A DNA stretch of 64,000 bases from Pararoseomonas sp. SCSIO 73927 (GCF_037040815.1 NZ_CP146232.1:5240001-5304000); one strand, 5' to 3'; positions 1-9,706 are shown, counted from the first letter of the stretch. The notes: generated by a model from the sequence alone, not told the origin. Translations and numbers: made by a program.

Positions 1-1
1 C

Positions 2-484
2 TCGCAGCTCCTCATGGCCATGCTGGCGCATTCCACGGGCGTGCGGATGACGCAGGTGCAGTACCGCGGCACCGCGCAGTCGCTGACGGACATCGTGGCC
101 GGCCGCGTGGACCTGACCTTCGACACGCTGATCGGCACCATGCCCTTCGCGCGGGACGGCAAGGTGCGGCCGATCGCCGTCGGCACGGCGGAGCGCGTGG
201 GGGTGGTGCCTGAGGTGCCCACCACGGCGGAGGCGGGCTTCCCCGCGGTGAAGGGCGGTGCCTGGCTCGGCCTGCTCGGCCCCGCGGGGCTGCCGCCCAC
301 CATCGTGGCGCGACTGGACCGGGAGGTTTCCGGCCTGCTGGCGGATCCGGGGTTCGGGAAGACCATCACCGATCTTGGCGCCGTGGTGGATCCGGCAGGG
401 CCGGAGAGGTTTGGGCAGATCCTGCGCCGCGACTACGAGAGCTGGGGCGAGATCGTGCGCGTGACCGGGACGCGGTCCGAGTGA
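2..484 (+). CDS. Bug/TctC-family tripartite tricarboxylate transporter receptor, C-terminal part
   Basis: The frame is already open at the window edge, so the N-terminal half (signal peptide and first lobe) lies upstream. What remains matches the second half of Bug proteins, periplasmic binding proteins for carboxylates and other small solutes: VQYRGTAQSLTDIVAGRVD, then the DTLIGTMPFARDGKVRPIAV stretch and the PEVPTTAEAGFP motif. The family is usually 310-330 aa; about 160 aa are visible. Its TGA overlaps the GTG start of the next gene, so the two are probably co-transcribed. The substrate cannot be told from sequence. Confidence 0.93.
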   Translation, partial: SQLLMAMLAHSTGVRMTQVQYRGTAQSLTDIVAGRVDLTFDTLIGTMPFARDGKVRPIAVGTAERVGVVPEVPTTAEAGFPAVKGGAWLGLLGPAGLPPTIVARLDREVSGLLADPGFGKTITDLGAVVDPAGPERFGQILRRDYESWGEIVRVTGTRSE

Positions 485-2136
485 CGACCGCCGGGGTGAC
501 CACCGTGGGGGTGACGACCGTCGGGGAGAGGATCGTCGCGGCGCTGGAGGCGCACGGGATCGACCGGGTCTTCTGCGTGCCGGGGGAGAGCTATCTCGGC
601 CTGCTGGACGCGCTGCACGGGCACGGCACGATCGACACGGTGGTCTGCCGGCACGAGGCCGGGGCCGGCTTCATGGCCCTGGCGGATGCGCGGCTGACCG
701 GGCGACCCGGCGTGGTGATGGTCAGCCGCGGGCCGGGGGCGAGCAACGCCGCAATCGCCGTGCACACGGCGCAGCAGGACGGCGTGCCGCTGATCCTGCT
801 CGTCGGGCAGGTGGCGAAGCGGGACGTGCGCCGGGACTCCTTCCAGGAGATCGACTACGGCCGGATGTTCGGCGGCATCGCCAAGTGGGTGGCGGAGCTG
901 ACCGACCCCGAGCGCGTGGGCGAGACGATGCTGCGCGCCTTGCAGGTGGCCAACACGGGCCTGCCCGGCCCGGTGGTGATCGCGGTGCCGGAGGACGTGC
1001 TGACGGCGGCGTGCGATCCGGTCTCCGTCGCGCCGCAGGCCCGTGTGGGCGCCGCGCCGGACGCCGCTTCGCTCGGCGCGCTTCGGGGCATGCTCCGAAA
1101 GGCGGAGCGGCCGCTGGTGATCGCGGGCAGCGGCGTCACGGGAGAGGACGGGCGCGCGGCGCTGCTCGGCTTTCTGGAGGCGTGGAACCTTCCCTCCCTC
1201 GTCTCCTTCCGTCGGCAGGACCTGCTGCCGAACGCGCACCGGCTCTATGCGGGCGACCTCGGCCTCTCCAACCCGGATCGGCAGATGGCGGTGCTGCGGG
1301 AGGCGGACCTGCTCCTCGTGCTGGGGGCGCGGCTGTCGGACATCACCACCCAAGGCTACAGCTTCCCGCGCCTGGTCCGGCCGGAGCAGACCCTGGTGCA
1401 TGTCCACGCCGACCCGGCGGTGATCGGCACGCATTTCGGCTGCGACCTAGCCATCGCCTGCCCTGTCCCTGCCCTGCTGGAGACGATCGGCACGCCCGAC
1501 GCGGCGCCGTCGGCGCGCGAGGGCTGGATCGGGCGGCTGGGGGAGGAGCGGCGGCGCATCGCCGCGCCGCGCCGCTTCGAGGTGACGGACGGCGTGCCCT
1601 TCGAGCTGGCGGTGGACGCGATCGGGCGATGCCTGCCGGCGGACGCCATCGTCACGGTGGACGCCGGCACCTTCGGGGCGCCGGTCTATCGCGTGGTGCC
1701 CTTCGCGCCGCCGCAGAGGCTGCTGGCGCCGATCTCGGGCGCCATGGGGTTCGGCGTGCCGGCGGCGGTCGCGGCGGGGCTGCGGGAGCCGGGGCGGACG
1801 ACCATCTGCCTCGTGGGCGATGGCGGGTTCCTGATGACGGGAAGCGAGCTGGCGGTCGCGCTGGAGCGCGGGCTGCCTCTGAAGGTTGTGCTGTCGGAGA
1901 ACGGGATCTACGGCTCCATCCGCATCCACCAGGAGCGGCAGTACCCCGGCCGCGTCTCCGGCACCTCCTTCCGCAACCCGGACCTGGCGCTGATGGGGCA
2001 GGCCTACGGCTTCCCGGTGACGCGGATCCGGAGCGTGGCGGAGCTGGAAGGGGTTCCCGCGCTGATCGCCGATCCCGGGCCGAGGTTCATCATCGTCGAG
2101 ACGAGCGTCCAGGCCATCCTGCCGGGGCCGGGCTGA
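481..2136 (+). CDS. Thiamine-diphosphate-dependent enzyme, acetolactate-synthase large-subunit-like
   Basis: 551 aa with the three-domain ThDP layout. The N-terminal PYR domain carries the catalytic glutamate in CRHEAGAGFMA. A central DHS-like domain spans about residues 195-330. The C-terminal PP domain has the GDGGFLMTGSELA start of the ThDP-binding motif and NGIYGSI at its end. The GTG start at 481 overlaps the stop of the Bug gene by 4 bp (GTGA); TTA/VTT repeats make the first 15 residues unusual, so a start slightly downstream is possible. Family members include acetolactate synthase, benzoylformate decarboxylase and sulfoacetaldehyde acetyltransferase. The link to a Bug receptor suggests catabolism of an imported acid rather than valine synthesis; no regulatory subunit is adjacent. 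Confidence 0.9.
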   Translation: MTTAGVTTVGVTTVGERIVAALEAHGIDRVFCVPGESYLGLLDALHGHGTIDTVVCRHEAGAGFMALADARLTGRPGVVMVSRGPGASNAAIAVHTAQQDGVPLILLVGQVAKRDVRRDSFQEIDYGRMFGGIAKWVAELTDPERVGETMLRALQVANTGLPGPVVIAVPEDVLTAACDPVSVAPQARVGAAPDAASLGALRGMLRKAERPLVIAGSGVTGEDGRAALLGFLEAWNLPSLVSFRRQDLLPNAHRLYAGDLGLSNPDRQMAVLREADLLLVLGARLSDITTQGYSFPRLVRPEQTLVHVHADPAVIGTHFGCDLAIACPVPALLETIGTPDAAPSAREGWIGRLGEERRRIAAPRRFEVTDGVPFELAVDAIGRCLPADAIVTVDAGTFGAPVYRVVPFAPPQRLLAPISGAMGFGVPAAVAAGLREPGRTTICLVGDGGFLMTGSELAVALERGLPLKVVLSENGIYGSIRIHQERQYPGRVSGTSFRNPDLALMGQAYGFPVTRIRSVAELEGVPALIADPGPRFIIVETSVQAILPGPG

Positions 2137-2152
2137 GCGGGGGCCGGCCGCC

Positions 2153-4882
2153 TCACAGCATGGCCTGGATGTCCGGCATCTTCTTCACCGCGGCCTGCAC
2201 CCCCGCCGCTGCCAGCCTGGACATGTGGAGCTCGTAGCTGAAGCGCTCCTTGACGTAGGTGAGGGCCGTCTCGACCTGCCGGGCGTAGGCCGCCTCGTCC
2301 GCGTGGAGGCGCTTGGCGATGTCCACGACCTCCTCGGGCTCCGCGTAGATAGCCGCCTCCTCGAAGAGCGGCTTGTAGACGTGCGGAAGGATCACCGGGA
2401 CGCCGACGGCCATGGCCTCGATGATGGATCGGCCGAATGATTCGATCCAGTCGGGGTTGGTGTAGTAGGCGAACACGTCGATGTCGGCGAGGAAGTCCTT
2501 TGGCGAGCGGGTGCCGAAGTCGAAGACGGTCCAGTTCGGCGGGACCTCGCCGATCAGGCCGGCCGGCGTGTTGGCGCCCCCGAGAACCCAGACCTCGACG
2601 TCGGGCGCGTCGGGATAGACGGTGAGGGTCGCTTCCCGGGTGTCCGGCCACTTCACGGGATTGTCCCGCGAGTGCCGGCCGATCCTCAGCCGGTCGCCGG
2701 AGCCGCGCTTCCGCGGGCCCCTGTACCAGCCGGCGAAGTCGATCACGTTGTACCAGTCGAGCGGGGAGAGCTCCACGTACGGGAGCTCCTCCGCGTGGTG
2801 CGTGTGCAGGGCGTCGCGGACGAGCGGCCCAATCGGGTGCCACTCGGCGTCCTGGCCGAAGAAGCGCCGGCAGTTCTCGGAAGCGGATTTCAGGTCGAAC
2901 CGGAGGTCGCCGGAGCCGGAGTAGTCGCTCAGCGGCGTCTGGTTGACGATCACCTTCACCTTCGAAGCCTTGATGGTGGGAAGGAAGCGCTGGAAGTGCT
3001 GCAGCACCGGCGGGTAGCGCAGGATCAGCAGGTCGCAGGTGGCCGTCTCGCCGTAGACCAGCACCCGCAAATCGCATAGGTCCATCTTCTCGCCGAAAAC
3101 CGCGAGGAAGTTCCGCCGGGGATCGATGTCGTACCTGAACATCTGCACGACGGCCGTGGAGAGGCCGTACTTCTCGTGGCAGAGGAGCTCCTCGATGCTG
3201 GAGCGGGTGCTGCCGCCCGTCATCCGGAAATCAGAGGCGATGATGACGTCGAAATGCGGCGGCTTCTCCCCGCGGCGCCGGCCGGGCAGCATGGGATAGG
3301 GCGCGGGGAAGCGGCGCGTGCTGGTGTCGGCATCGTACCGCAGCGACGGCTCGTCCGAGTGGAAGGCGGTGTAGGAATCGAGGTAGGCGTAGCGCGCGCC
3401 GAAATGCGCTCCCTCGATGCCGAAATGCTCGTCGGCGACGATGCTCGTCGGTGAGATCCGCTGGAAGGAGAGCGGGCCGGTCTTCAGCATGCCGAGGCCG
3501 GTCTTCGGCGCCGCCAGCTGCACCCGCTTCAGCATCTCCGTGTCGGCGCCGAAGCGGACGGTGTCCCAGTAGCCGAGCCGCGTCCGCAGCAGCTCCGTCC
3601 GGAACATGATGGAGGAGGTGTTGAGCGTCGTGAGGTCGCCGTTCTGGTTCGGCCGCTGGAAGATCAGGTCGTTCGTCGCCCGGGCCTGCTTGGAGGTGCA
3701 GGCGATCATCCCCTCGTTCCTGAGCAGGAACTCGGCCTGCGTCCGCAGCTTCGTCGGGTGGGACCAGTCGTCGGCGTCGTGGATGGTCACGATGGCGCCC
3801 CGCGCCTCGTCCAGGCCGCGGTTGCGCGCGACGTAGGCGCCACCGTTCACGGGCATGGTCAGCAGGCGCACCCGGGGATCGCGCTCGCTCACCGCGCGCA
3901 CCACGGAGGCGGTGTTGTCGGTGCTGCAGTCGTCGACGACGATGACCTCGAGGTTGCGCCACGTCTGACTGGCGAGGGAGGCCAGCGTGGTCTCGATCGT
4001 GTCCTCGCAGTTGTAGGCCGCGACGATGACGGACACCTTCGGCCCGTCCGCGACGTGGCCGTCCTCCCCGGCATGGCCGACCAGGCGGTCGTAGAAGGTC
4101 CGGGAGGGCGCGTCGGCGAGTGAGACGGGCGGGATGCCGGTCTGCGCCAGCGCGCGGTTGAGCAGGCCGATCCGCGCGCCGATGTCGGGCTCGAAGTTGG
4201 CCTGCGCGAGGTAGAAATCCGTCCTGTCCGCGGCCGACGGCGCCTGATCCATCAGGGCCCGGCCCTGCTCAGCGTTCCCGAGGCCGAAGAGGGCGAGGCT
4301 CAGCAGGGTGAGCGACTGCACCCCCTCGGCATCGTCCTGCGCGGCCGCGCGGCAGATGGCGGCGTGGCGCGAGGCCTCCTCGTAGCCGGCCTCGCTGCGC
4401 ATGCGGAAGTGCCAGAGGAAGAGCGCCTTCGCCGCGGCGAAGCGCTCGACCGGCTGGGGGCTCTCCGCCATCGCCCTGAGCGCCGCGAGCGGCTCGTCCA
4501 CGAAGCCGCAGGGGAACATCCTCAGCAGGATGTCCGAGACTTTCCGGCGCGCCCGCTCACGGCGGCGCTTGAGGTCGTCGTCGCACTGCAGCCGCCCTTC
4601 GGCCTTGCCGTGGAGGATGAAGTGGACCAGCGGGTTCAGCCCCGAGGCGCTCACGTCCTCGTACCGGTCCGTGTAGAACTTCGGGTCGAAGCCGTTGCGC
4701 GGGCGGCGCCCCATCCCCGCCCCGTAGAGCAGGTAGTGCTCGTACGGGTCCATGCCCGCGAGTTCGACGTCCGGGTAGGTGGCAGTGTACCATTTCGGGT
4801 GCATCTGCTTGGACTGGCGAACGAGTTTTACCTGATCCCCGAGAGACATCTCGCGGGGGTCGACCTGCACGCGCTTGGCCAT
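2153..4882 (-). CDS. Two-headed glycosyltransferase: GT2 domain plus GT-B domain, with N-terminal DPxxY repeats
   Basis: 909 aa, three parts. Residues about 29-98 hold two copies of a motif seen in large surface-polysaccharide glycosyltransferases: HPKWYTATYPDV...GMDPYEHYLLYG and FDPKFYTDRYEDV...GLNPLVHFILHG. Residues about 281-475 form a GT2 (GT-A) domain starting PKVSVIVAAYN, with VVDDCSTDN and the metal/nucleotide site HDADDW near 368-373. Residues about 543 to the end look like a GT-B domain, with the acidic motif in ESFGRSIIEAMAVGVPVIL. It probably adds two successive sugars to a capsule or O-antigen at the inner membrane; the sugars are unknown. The next gene upstream on the same strand is 16 bp away. 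Confidence 0.85.
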   Translation of the reverse strand: MAKRVQVDPREMSLGDQVKLVRQSKQMHPKWYTATYPDVELAGMDPYEHYLLYGAGMGRRPRNGFDPKFYTDRYEDVSASGLNPLVHFILHGKAEGRLQCDDDLKRRRERARRKVSDILLRMFPCGFVDEPLAALRAMAESPQPVERFAAAKALFLWHFRMRSEAGYEEASRHAAICRAAAQDDAEGVQSLTLLSLALFGLGNAEQGRALMDQAPSAADRTDFYLAQANFEPDIGARIGLLNRALAQTGIPPVSLADAPSRTFYDRLVGHAGEDGHVADGPKVSVIVAAYNCEDTIETTLASLASQTWRNLEVIVVDDCSTDNTASVVRAVSERDPRVRLLTMPVNGGAYVARNRGLDEARGAIVTIHDADDWSHPTKLRTQAEFLLRNEGMIACTSKQARATNDLIFQRPNQNGDLTTLNTSSIMFRTELLRTRLGYWDTVRFGADTEMLKRVQLAAPKTGLGMLKTGPLSFQRISPTSIVADEHFGIEGAHFGARYAYLDSYTAFHSDEPSLRYDADTSTRRFPAPYPMLPGRRRGEKPPHFDVIIASDFRMTGGSTRSSIEELLCHEKYGLSTAVVQMFRYDIDPRRNFLAVFGEKMDLCDLRVLVYGETATCDLLILRYPPVLQHFQRFLPTIKASKVKVIVNQTPLSDYSGSGDLRFDLKSASENCRRFFGQDAEWHPIGPLVRDALHTHHAEELPYVELSPLDWYNVIDFAGWYRGPRKRGSGDRLRIGRHSRDNPVKWPDTREATLTVYPDAPDVEVWVLGGANTPAGLIGEVPPNWTVFDFGTRSPKDFLADIDVFAYYTNPDWIESFGRSIIEAMAVGVPVILPHVYKPLFEEAAIYAEPEEVVDIAKRLHADEAAYARQVETALTYVKERFSYELHMSRLAAAGVQAAVKKMPDIQAML

Positions 4883-4898
4883 CGCCTGCCCCCTCCGG

Positions 4899-5714
4899 CT
4901 ACTGGGGCTGTTTCATCTGCAGGAGCGGGAAGAGCTTCGAGAAGCCCTCGGTGTCGGTCACCGACACCCCCTCCTCCAGCCGCTCCTCGGAGAACTGGGC
5001 CTCGAACCGCGCGGGGCGGCTCGGATTGAAGACGCCGTTGTCGTCGAGGAAACTCAGGTTCACGCCATGGTTCTTGATGTAGACCACGTGCGGCTCCCGG
5101 GACTTGATGATGCGCCCGCCGTACCGCTCCACCAGGGTCTGCCAGTTCTTGTGGCTCATCGGGACGGTGGCGAGCTGGGCGCCGTCCAGTTCCTTCCCCG
5201 TCGATTCCTCCCGGCCGAAGAAGAGCGCGCAGGCGCTTCCGCAGAACTGGTCGAAGCGCTCCCGCCGGTAGATCTCGCCCGACTTCTCGTTGAAGACATA
5301 ACCGACGCGGAACACGACGGAGACGCTGCCTTTCGAGAACACGTGCGACACGATGGAGGTGCTGACCACGTCGTCCGCGTCGAGAATGAAGAGGTGACAG
5401 TTATTCGCCGCGGACGCGTGCTCCACCAGCTTTCCCATCTTGCGGTGCTTGTCCTGCCGACGATCCCCCTTGGAGGAGTCGATGGCCGGCGCCGCGTGAT
5501 CGGCGACGAGGAAAGTGATCCTGTCCTTGAAGGCTTTCACCGCCGGGGACAGTTCCGGCAGCTCATGGCAGGCCACCAGCACCCGGACGTCATGATCCCG
5601 GTTCGTGAAGCAGCTCTCGATCGTCCTGTTCAGCAGCGCGCAGGTCGTCGCCCAGTCGGGGCTGACCTTCTGCGAGAGCAGAGGAATGCCGAAGAAGAAC
5701 GGGCCGCCACTCAT
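4899..5714 (-). CDS. Putative GT-A-fold glycosyltransferase of unknown specificity
   Basis: 271 aa, not recognised as a named family. It opens with FFFGIPLLSQKVSPDWATTC, followed by a strand-rich region and LFILDADDVVS near residues 108-118. That acidic DADD cluster after hydrophobic residues resembles the DxD metal site of GT-A enzymes. KNHGVNLSFLDDNGVF near residue 212 recalls the acceptor region of sugar transferases. There is no signal peptide or membrane segment, so it is cytoplasmic. It lies 16 bp from the two-headed glycosyltransferase and probably shares its transcript. A glycosyltransferase role is inferred from the motif and context only. Confidence 0.7.
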   Translation of the reverse strand: MSGGPFFFGIPLLSQKVSPDWATTCALLNRTIESCFTNRDHDVRVLVACHELPELSPAVKAFKDRITFLVADHAAPAIDSSKGDRRQDKHRKMGKLVEHASAANNCHLFILDADDVVSTSIVSHVFSKGSVSVVFRVGYVFNEKSGEIYRRERFDQFCGSACALFFGREESTGKELDGAQLATVPMSHKNWQTLVERYGGRIIKSREPHVVYIKNHGVNLSFLDDNGVFNPSRPARFEAQFSEERLEEGVSVTDTEGFSKLFPLLQMKQPQ

Positions 5715-5843
5715 AAGGAACTCCCCTTCGAGATAACCGGACGCTGGCTGGAGGGCGCTGAACCGGGCAACGGATTATCACAGGCCGGCGTTCGGTCCTA
5801 TATGGAAGCCGGCTCCCGGCCGATTGCTCCCGCGCGCGGTGCG

Positions 5844-7334
5844 TCACACGGCAGGGCCTAGCCCCTCGCTCCACGCCCGCAGCACCCGCCCGGCGTGGAA
5901 CTGGTCGCCCCGGTACAGGTCGAAGGCGTCCGCCGCCGCCTGCATCCGTTCCTCCAGCAGACTTGGGGACGAGGTGGTCTCGGCGAGGAACTCGATGAGC
6001 CGGTCCTTGTCGGCGATCGTCAGGGTGCCGGGACAGGCCGCTTCGCGCTCGCAGAAGAGCACGACGAGCCGCCTGCGCTGGATGGCCTGGCTGACGGCCG
6101 CGGTGACCTGGATCTTCTCCGGCGTGCTGCCGATATCGACGAAGACCTTGAGAGATGCGAAGAACTCGTTCCAGAAGCCCCGGCTCTTGTCGGCCGTCAC
6201 GACATTCTTCGCGTGCTTCCTGGCAGCCGACTTGTTGTTCTCGTCGGCGAGCACGAGGAGCGGCTTCTCGAGCCTCTTCTGAAGATCCTCGATGAGCCTG
6301 GTGACACCCTTCGTGATCTCCTTGCCGTGCAGGTTGATGCCGATATCCGCCTCGGGGATCGTCCTGGCCGGCATCTTCCGCTGGTCGTGCAGCCCCACCC
6401 GCAGCGCCACGGGCCAGCTTTCCGTCGCCGGATCCTGAAGGCCGGGGAAGAGGAGGGTGGTGGTGCGGAGGAGCCTGGTGAAGGGCGGCTGGTCCTTCAG
6501 CAGGGCCGTCGCGTCCGCCATCTCCGTGCGCGTCGAGACCAGGACCGCCGTTGGCGAGGCCGGCCTGTCGCCGCGCGCCAGCAGGGCACGGTAGGTCTCG
6601 ACCCCGTAAACGAAGGTCATCGCGCCGGAGGGCGGCGCACCTCTCTCGATCAGGCCCGCCTTCAGGCCCTGCAGACGCCGGACCTGCCACGAGAAGCGGC
6701 TCTGGTCGGTATCCTGGAAATTCCAGACCTTCGCGTGCATCCCGGCCGCGTCCTCGATCGTGACGTGGTTCAGCAGAGCCGTCGTCGCCCAGGAATTGAC
6801 GGTCAGGTCCGCGATGTGGAGGGTGGATGGCCGGAGCCGCGCCTCCCCGCTGCGCCTGGCAACGTCGGAGCCTTTCGCCCGGTCCTCGGGTCCCCTCCTT
6901 GCGGACCTCGGCGGTGACGGCAGCTCCCCTCTGCGCGCAGACTCGAGCAGCGAGGTGAGGTAGGCCAGTTCCTGGAAGCGCCGCTCCACCTCGCGCGTGA
7001 GGGCGATATTCTCCTCGCGCAGCGCGCGAAGAGTTTTGTTCTGCGCTTCCAGTTCCGCGAAGAGTCCCTTGGAAGTCCAACTGCCCGGAACTGATTCGGC
7101 GTCGCGCAGGTCTGGCCTCAATTCAAGGTCGATTCCGATGTCCGCAGCGGCGCGCCCGAGAAGTCGCAAGGCTTCCAGGAAATCCGCCTTGATGATGCCG
7201 ATGCTGTTGCGAAGACCGGAGGCGCCGTCATCAGAACCGGAGACCTCTGCCTCGTCGGGCGACGCATCGTCGGTCGCGCTGGTCTCCTCCGCCTTGGGCA
7301 ACTTCGGATCGAGGCTTTCGGTCATGCAGATCAA
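5844..7334 (-). CDS. Coiled-coil protein with C-terminal glycosyltransferase-like region, polysaccharide locus
   Basis: 496 aa. Residues 1-40 are acidic and low-complexity. Residues about 90-135 (ELEAQNKTLRALREEN and on) are heptad-like and predicted coiled coil. The rest, from about residue 160, alternates hydrophobic strands and helices (TAVLVSTRTEM, EADIGINLHGKEITKG, PLLVLADENNKS, LVVLFCEREA) like a Rossmann or GT-B half, but I see no catalytic motif. A second ATG at codon 4 is equally possible as start. It lies 129 bp upstream of the GT-A-like gene on the same strand, so a job in surface-polysaccharide assembly is inferred. It could instead be a scaffold or regulator for the neighbouring transferases. 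Confidence 0.65.
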   Translation of the reverse strand: MICMTESLDPKLPKAEETSATDDASPDEAEVSGSDDGASGLRNSIGIIKADFLEALRLLGRAAADIGIDLELRPDLRDAESVPGSWTSKGLFAELEAQNKTLRALREENIALTREVERRFQELAYLTSLLESARRGELPSPPRSARRGPEDRAKGSDVARRSGEARLRPSTLHIADLTVNSWATTALLNHVTIEDAAGMHAKVWNFQDTDQSRFSWQVRRLQGLKAGLIERGAPPSGAMTFVYGVETYRALLARGDRPASPTAVLVSTRTEMADATALLKDQPPFTRLLRTTTLLFPGLQDPATESWPVALRVGLHDQRKMPARTIPEADIGINLHGKEITKGVTRLIEDLQKRLEKPLLVLADENNKSAARKHAKNVVTADKSRGFWNEFFASLKVFVDIGSTPEKIQVTAAVSQAIQRRRLVVLFCEREAACPGTLTIADKDRLIEFLAETTSSPSLLEERMQAAADAFDLYRGDQFHAGRVLRAWSEGLGPAV

Positions 7335-7909
7335 CCCAGCAGTGAAATCGGCAACTCACCGAGTGTTCCGGTTCCGGTATATACCTCGTCGGCCTTGCTG
7401 TTCCACATCGGTGCCAATCAAGACTCTGCCCCCGAAGCATGACATGTTCCTGTCAAAGCGATCCGGCGCGCATCGCCGTTCCGCGCCGGAGGAGATTGCC
7501 GGGCATGGCGGAAGTTGTCCGGGGCGCAACGCGCAAGATCGCGACGGCGCGGATTGATGGAAGATGTACGAGTGCATTTCCATCCCCGCGGTACTGGGCA
7601 ACGTCTCCCTCATCGGCGGCGCCTGCGGGCATCGCGCCCTGCACGCGCAACAGAGGCAGCGTCCGCCCGTGCGGGTTCCGCTACCGTCCACGCTTCTGCA
7701 AGCCGGCCGCCGTCGGAGCGGCCGGCCATCTGCGTGCACGGCGCCCGAGCGGCGGCACGGCGTTGCGGCCGAGAGATCGGAAAGACGGCCGGCCCCGCTG
7801 AATCAGCGACGCCCGCGCGCGGCCACACCCTCGGCGGCGAAGGTCAGCTGCGACTGGGTCCGGGCGGGGCCCGGCTCCGGTCGCCGTTCCTGTCCTGCCG
7901 CCTCGTCCT
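7335..7909. other. Intergenic gap of about 575 bp, no supported gene
   Basis: All open frames here have poor codon bias and resemble nothing I know. The part next to 7334 contains a GGTATATACC palindrome (7375-7384 region), which could hold a -10-like TATATA for the minus-strand coiled-coil gene. I could not pair it with a good -35, so I do not call a promoter. Confidence 0.4.
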
Positions 7910-9214
7910 CTACGGGCGTCCGATGGAGGAGTAGTTGAGGCCGCACTCGCGGAAGGCTTCGGGGTCCCATGCGTTGCGGAGGTCCAGCACCACGTCGCCC
8001 TTCATGGCCGCTTGCAGGCGCTTGGGCGAGAGGGCGCGGAACTCGTTCCACTCCGTCAGCAGCACCACCGCGTCCGCGCCTTCTGCCGCCTCCAGCGCGC
8101 CCTCGGCGAAGACGGTGTTGGCCGGCAGCAGCTGCTTGGCGTGGGCGGGCTGGGGGTCGAAGGCCCGGATCGTGGCGCCTGCCGCGGCCAGGCGCGGCAC
8201 GACGACGAGCGACGGCGCGTCGCGCATGTCGTCCGTCTCCGGCTTGAAGGTCAGCCCGAGCACGGCCACCGTCTTGCCCGCCACCGACCCGCCCAGGGCC
8301 GCGACCACGCGCTCGGCCATCTGCTCCTTGCGCGCGTCGTTGGCCGCGATCGTCTGCTCGACGATCGTCACCGGCGCCCCGAGCTCCTGGGCCGTGCGGG
8401 CCAGCGCCAGCGTGTCCTTGGGGAAGCACGAGCCGCCGTAGCCCGGGCCCGCGTGCAGGAACTTGCGCCCGATCCGCCCGTCCAGCCCCATCCCGCGCGC
8501 CACGTCGTGCACGTTCGCCCCGGCGCGCTCGCAGAGGTCGGCCATCTGGTTGATGAAGGTGATCTTGACCGCCAGGAACGCGTTCGCCGCGTACTTGATC
8601 AGCTCCGCCGTCTCGATCCCCGTCTGCACGATCGGCGTCTCGATGAGGTAGAGCGGACGGTACAGCCGCCGCAGCACCTGGAACGCCCGGTCGTCCTCGG
8701 CCCCGATCACCACGCGGTCCGGGCGCATGAAGTCGGCGATCGCGCTGCCCTCGCGCAGGAACTCGGGGTTCGACGCCACCACGATCTCGTGCCCCGGCCG
8801 CACCTCGTCCAGCACCGCCTTGATCCGCCGCCCCGTGCCCACCGGCACGGTCGACTTCGTCACCAGCACCAGCGGGCCGCGGGCCGCGCGGGCCACCTGC
8901 TCGGCCGCCGCGAACACGTAGGAGAGGTCCGCGTGCCCGTCGCCGCGCCGCGACGGCGTGCCCACCGCCAGGAACACCGCGTCCGCCCCCTCCATCGCCT
9001 CCTCGAGCGCGGTGGTGAAGCTCAGCCGCCCGTCCCGGACGTTCTCCTCCACCAGCTTGTCCAGCCCGGGCTCGTAGATCGGAATGCGCCCGTCCCGCAG
9101 CGCCTCCACCTTGGAGGCCTCCGTGTCCACCACGCAGACATCCACCCCGAACTCGGCAAAGCAGGCACCGGACACGAGCCCGACATACCCGGCACCGATC
9201 ATCGCGACGCGCAT
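7910..9214 (-). CDS. ugd: UDP-glucose 6-dehydrogenase
   Basis: 434 aa from the ATG at 9214, which is preceded by an AGGGGA ribosome-binding site. The reading frame runs further upstream, but only this start gives the usual N-terminus MRVAMIGAGYVGLVS with the NAD-binding GxGYVG motif. The catalytic cysteine sits in GPGYGGSCFPKD, and the family motif LTFKPETDDMRDAPS is present. The enzyme oxidises UDP-glucose to UDP-glucuronate in the cytoplasm with two NAD+. It lies on the same strand as the glycosyltransferase block at 2.2-7.3 kb, separated by 575 bp, and likely supplies uronic acid for that polysaccharide. Confidence 0.95.
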   Translation of the reverse strand: MRVAMIGAGYVGLVSGACFAEFGVDVCVVDTEASKVEALRDGRIPIYEPGLDKLVEENVRDGRLSFTTALEEAMEGADAVFLAVGTPSRRGDGHADLSYVFAAAEQVARAARGPLVLVTKSTVPVGTGRRIKAVLDEVRPGHEIVVASNPEFLREGSAIADFMRPDRVVIGAEDDRAFQVLRRLYRPLYLIETPIVQTGIETAELIKYAANAFLAVKITFINQMADLCERAGANVHDVARGMGLDGRIGRKFLHAGPGYGGSCFPKDTLALARTAQELGAPVTIVEQTIAANDARKEQMAERVVAALGGSVAGKTVAVLGLTFKPETDDMRDAPSLVVVPRLAAAGATIRAFDPQPAHAKQLLPANTVFAEGALEAAEGADAVVLLTEWNEFRALSPKRLQAAMKGDVVLDLRNAWDPEAFRECGLNYSSIGRP

Positions 9215-9656
9215 CGATTTCCCCTGCGAGGTCAGGGCCGCCCAGGCCCGCACCCCGCCTCCCTATCCCACCACCACGCCCGCGACCATCCCCGCCATGC
9301 CGCAACTGCGAAATTCCTTCCGACCCCGATACACAAACAGCATGCACTTGCGAGTTGGGCGGCGGCGGGGCGGAAAGGCCGCGGCACACCGGTCGCAGGG
9401 CACGTCAGCGACCGGGGTTGCGCGACTCGTGCGCGACGCGGGGAGCGAGGTGTGGGGACAAGGCTCGTGGCAGTTCGAGTGACGCCCCTCAAACTGCTAT
9501 CGGCACGACCGGGGCGGCGCCCAGTGCAGCTTGAAACATCATCCAGCAGGGGCCGAAAATCTATGCTCGGCGCTTTGCAGTCGTTGGATTGGCGCCGGCA
9601 GAACGGTACAGCGGCTAGAGATCCTCCAACTTCGCTCCTGCCCCGGCAATGACCTC
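9215..9656. other. Intergenic gap, no supported gene
   Basis: About 440 bp upstream of ugd. Frames on both strands lack plausible start sites or recognisable protein sequence. The ugd promoter should lie here, but no convincing -35/-10 pair is visible. Confidence 0.35.
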
Positions 9657-9691
9657 GGCGCCGGCAGCCTCGAGAGCAGGCAGCCGGCGCC
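9657..9691 (-). terminator. Candidate terminator hairpin for the 56-aa small protein gene
   Basis: GGCGCCGGC and GCCGGCGCC form a perfect 9-bp stem with a 17-nt spacer, just past the stop codon of the minus-strand gene at 9707. No clear T-tract follows, so this is only a candidate. Confidence 0.4.
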
Positions 9692-9706
9692 TTCAAACCT
9701 AAGCCG

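Noticed and set aside
433..1434. Minus-strand frame of 333 aa opposite the ThDP enzyme
   Set aside because: Antisense to a clear gene, arginine/histidine-rich, with no domain resemblance.
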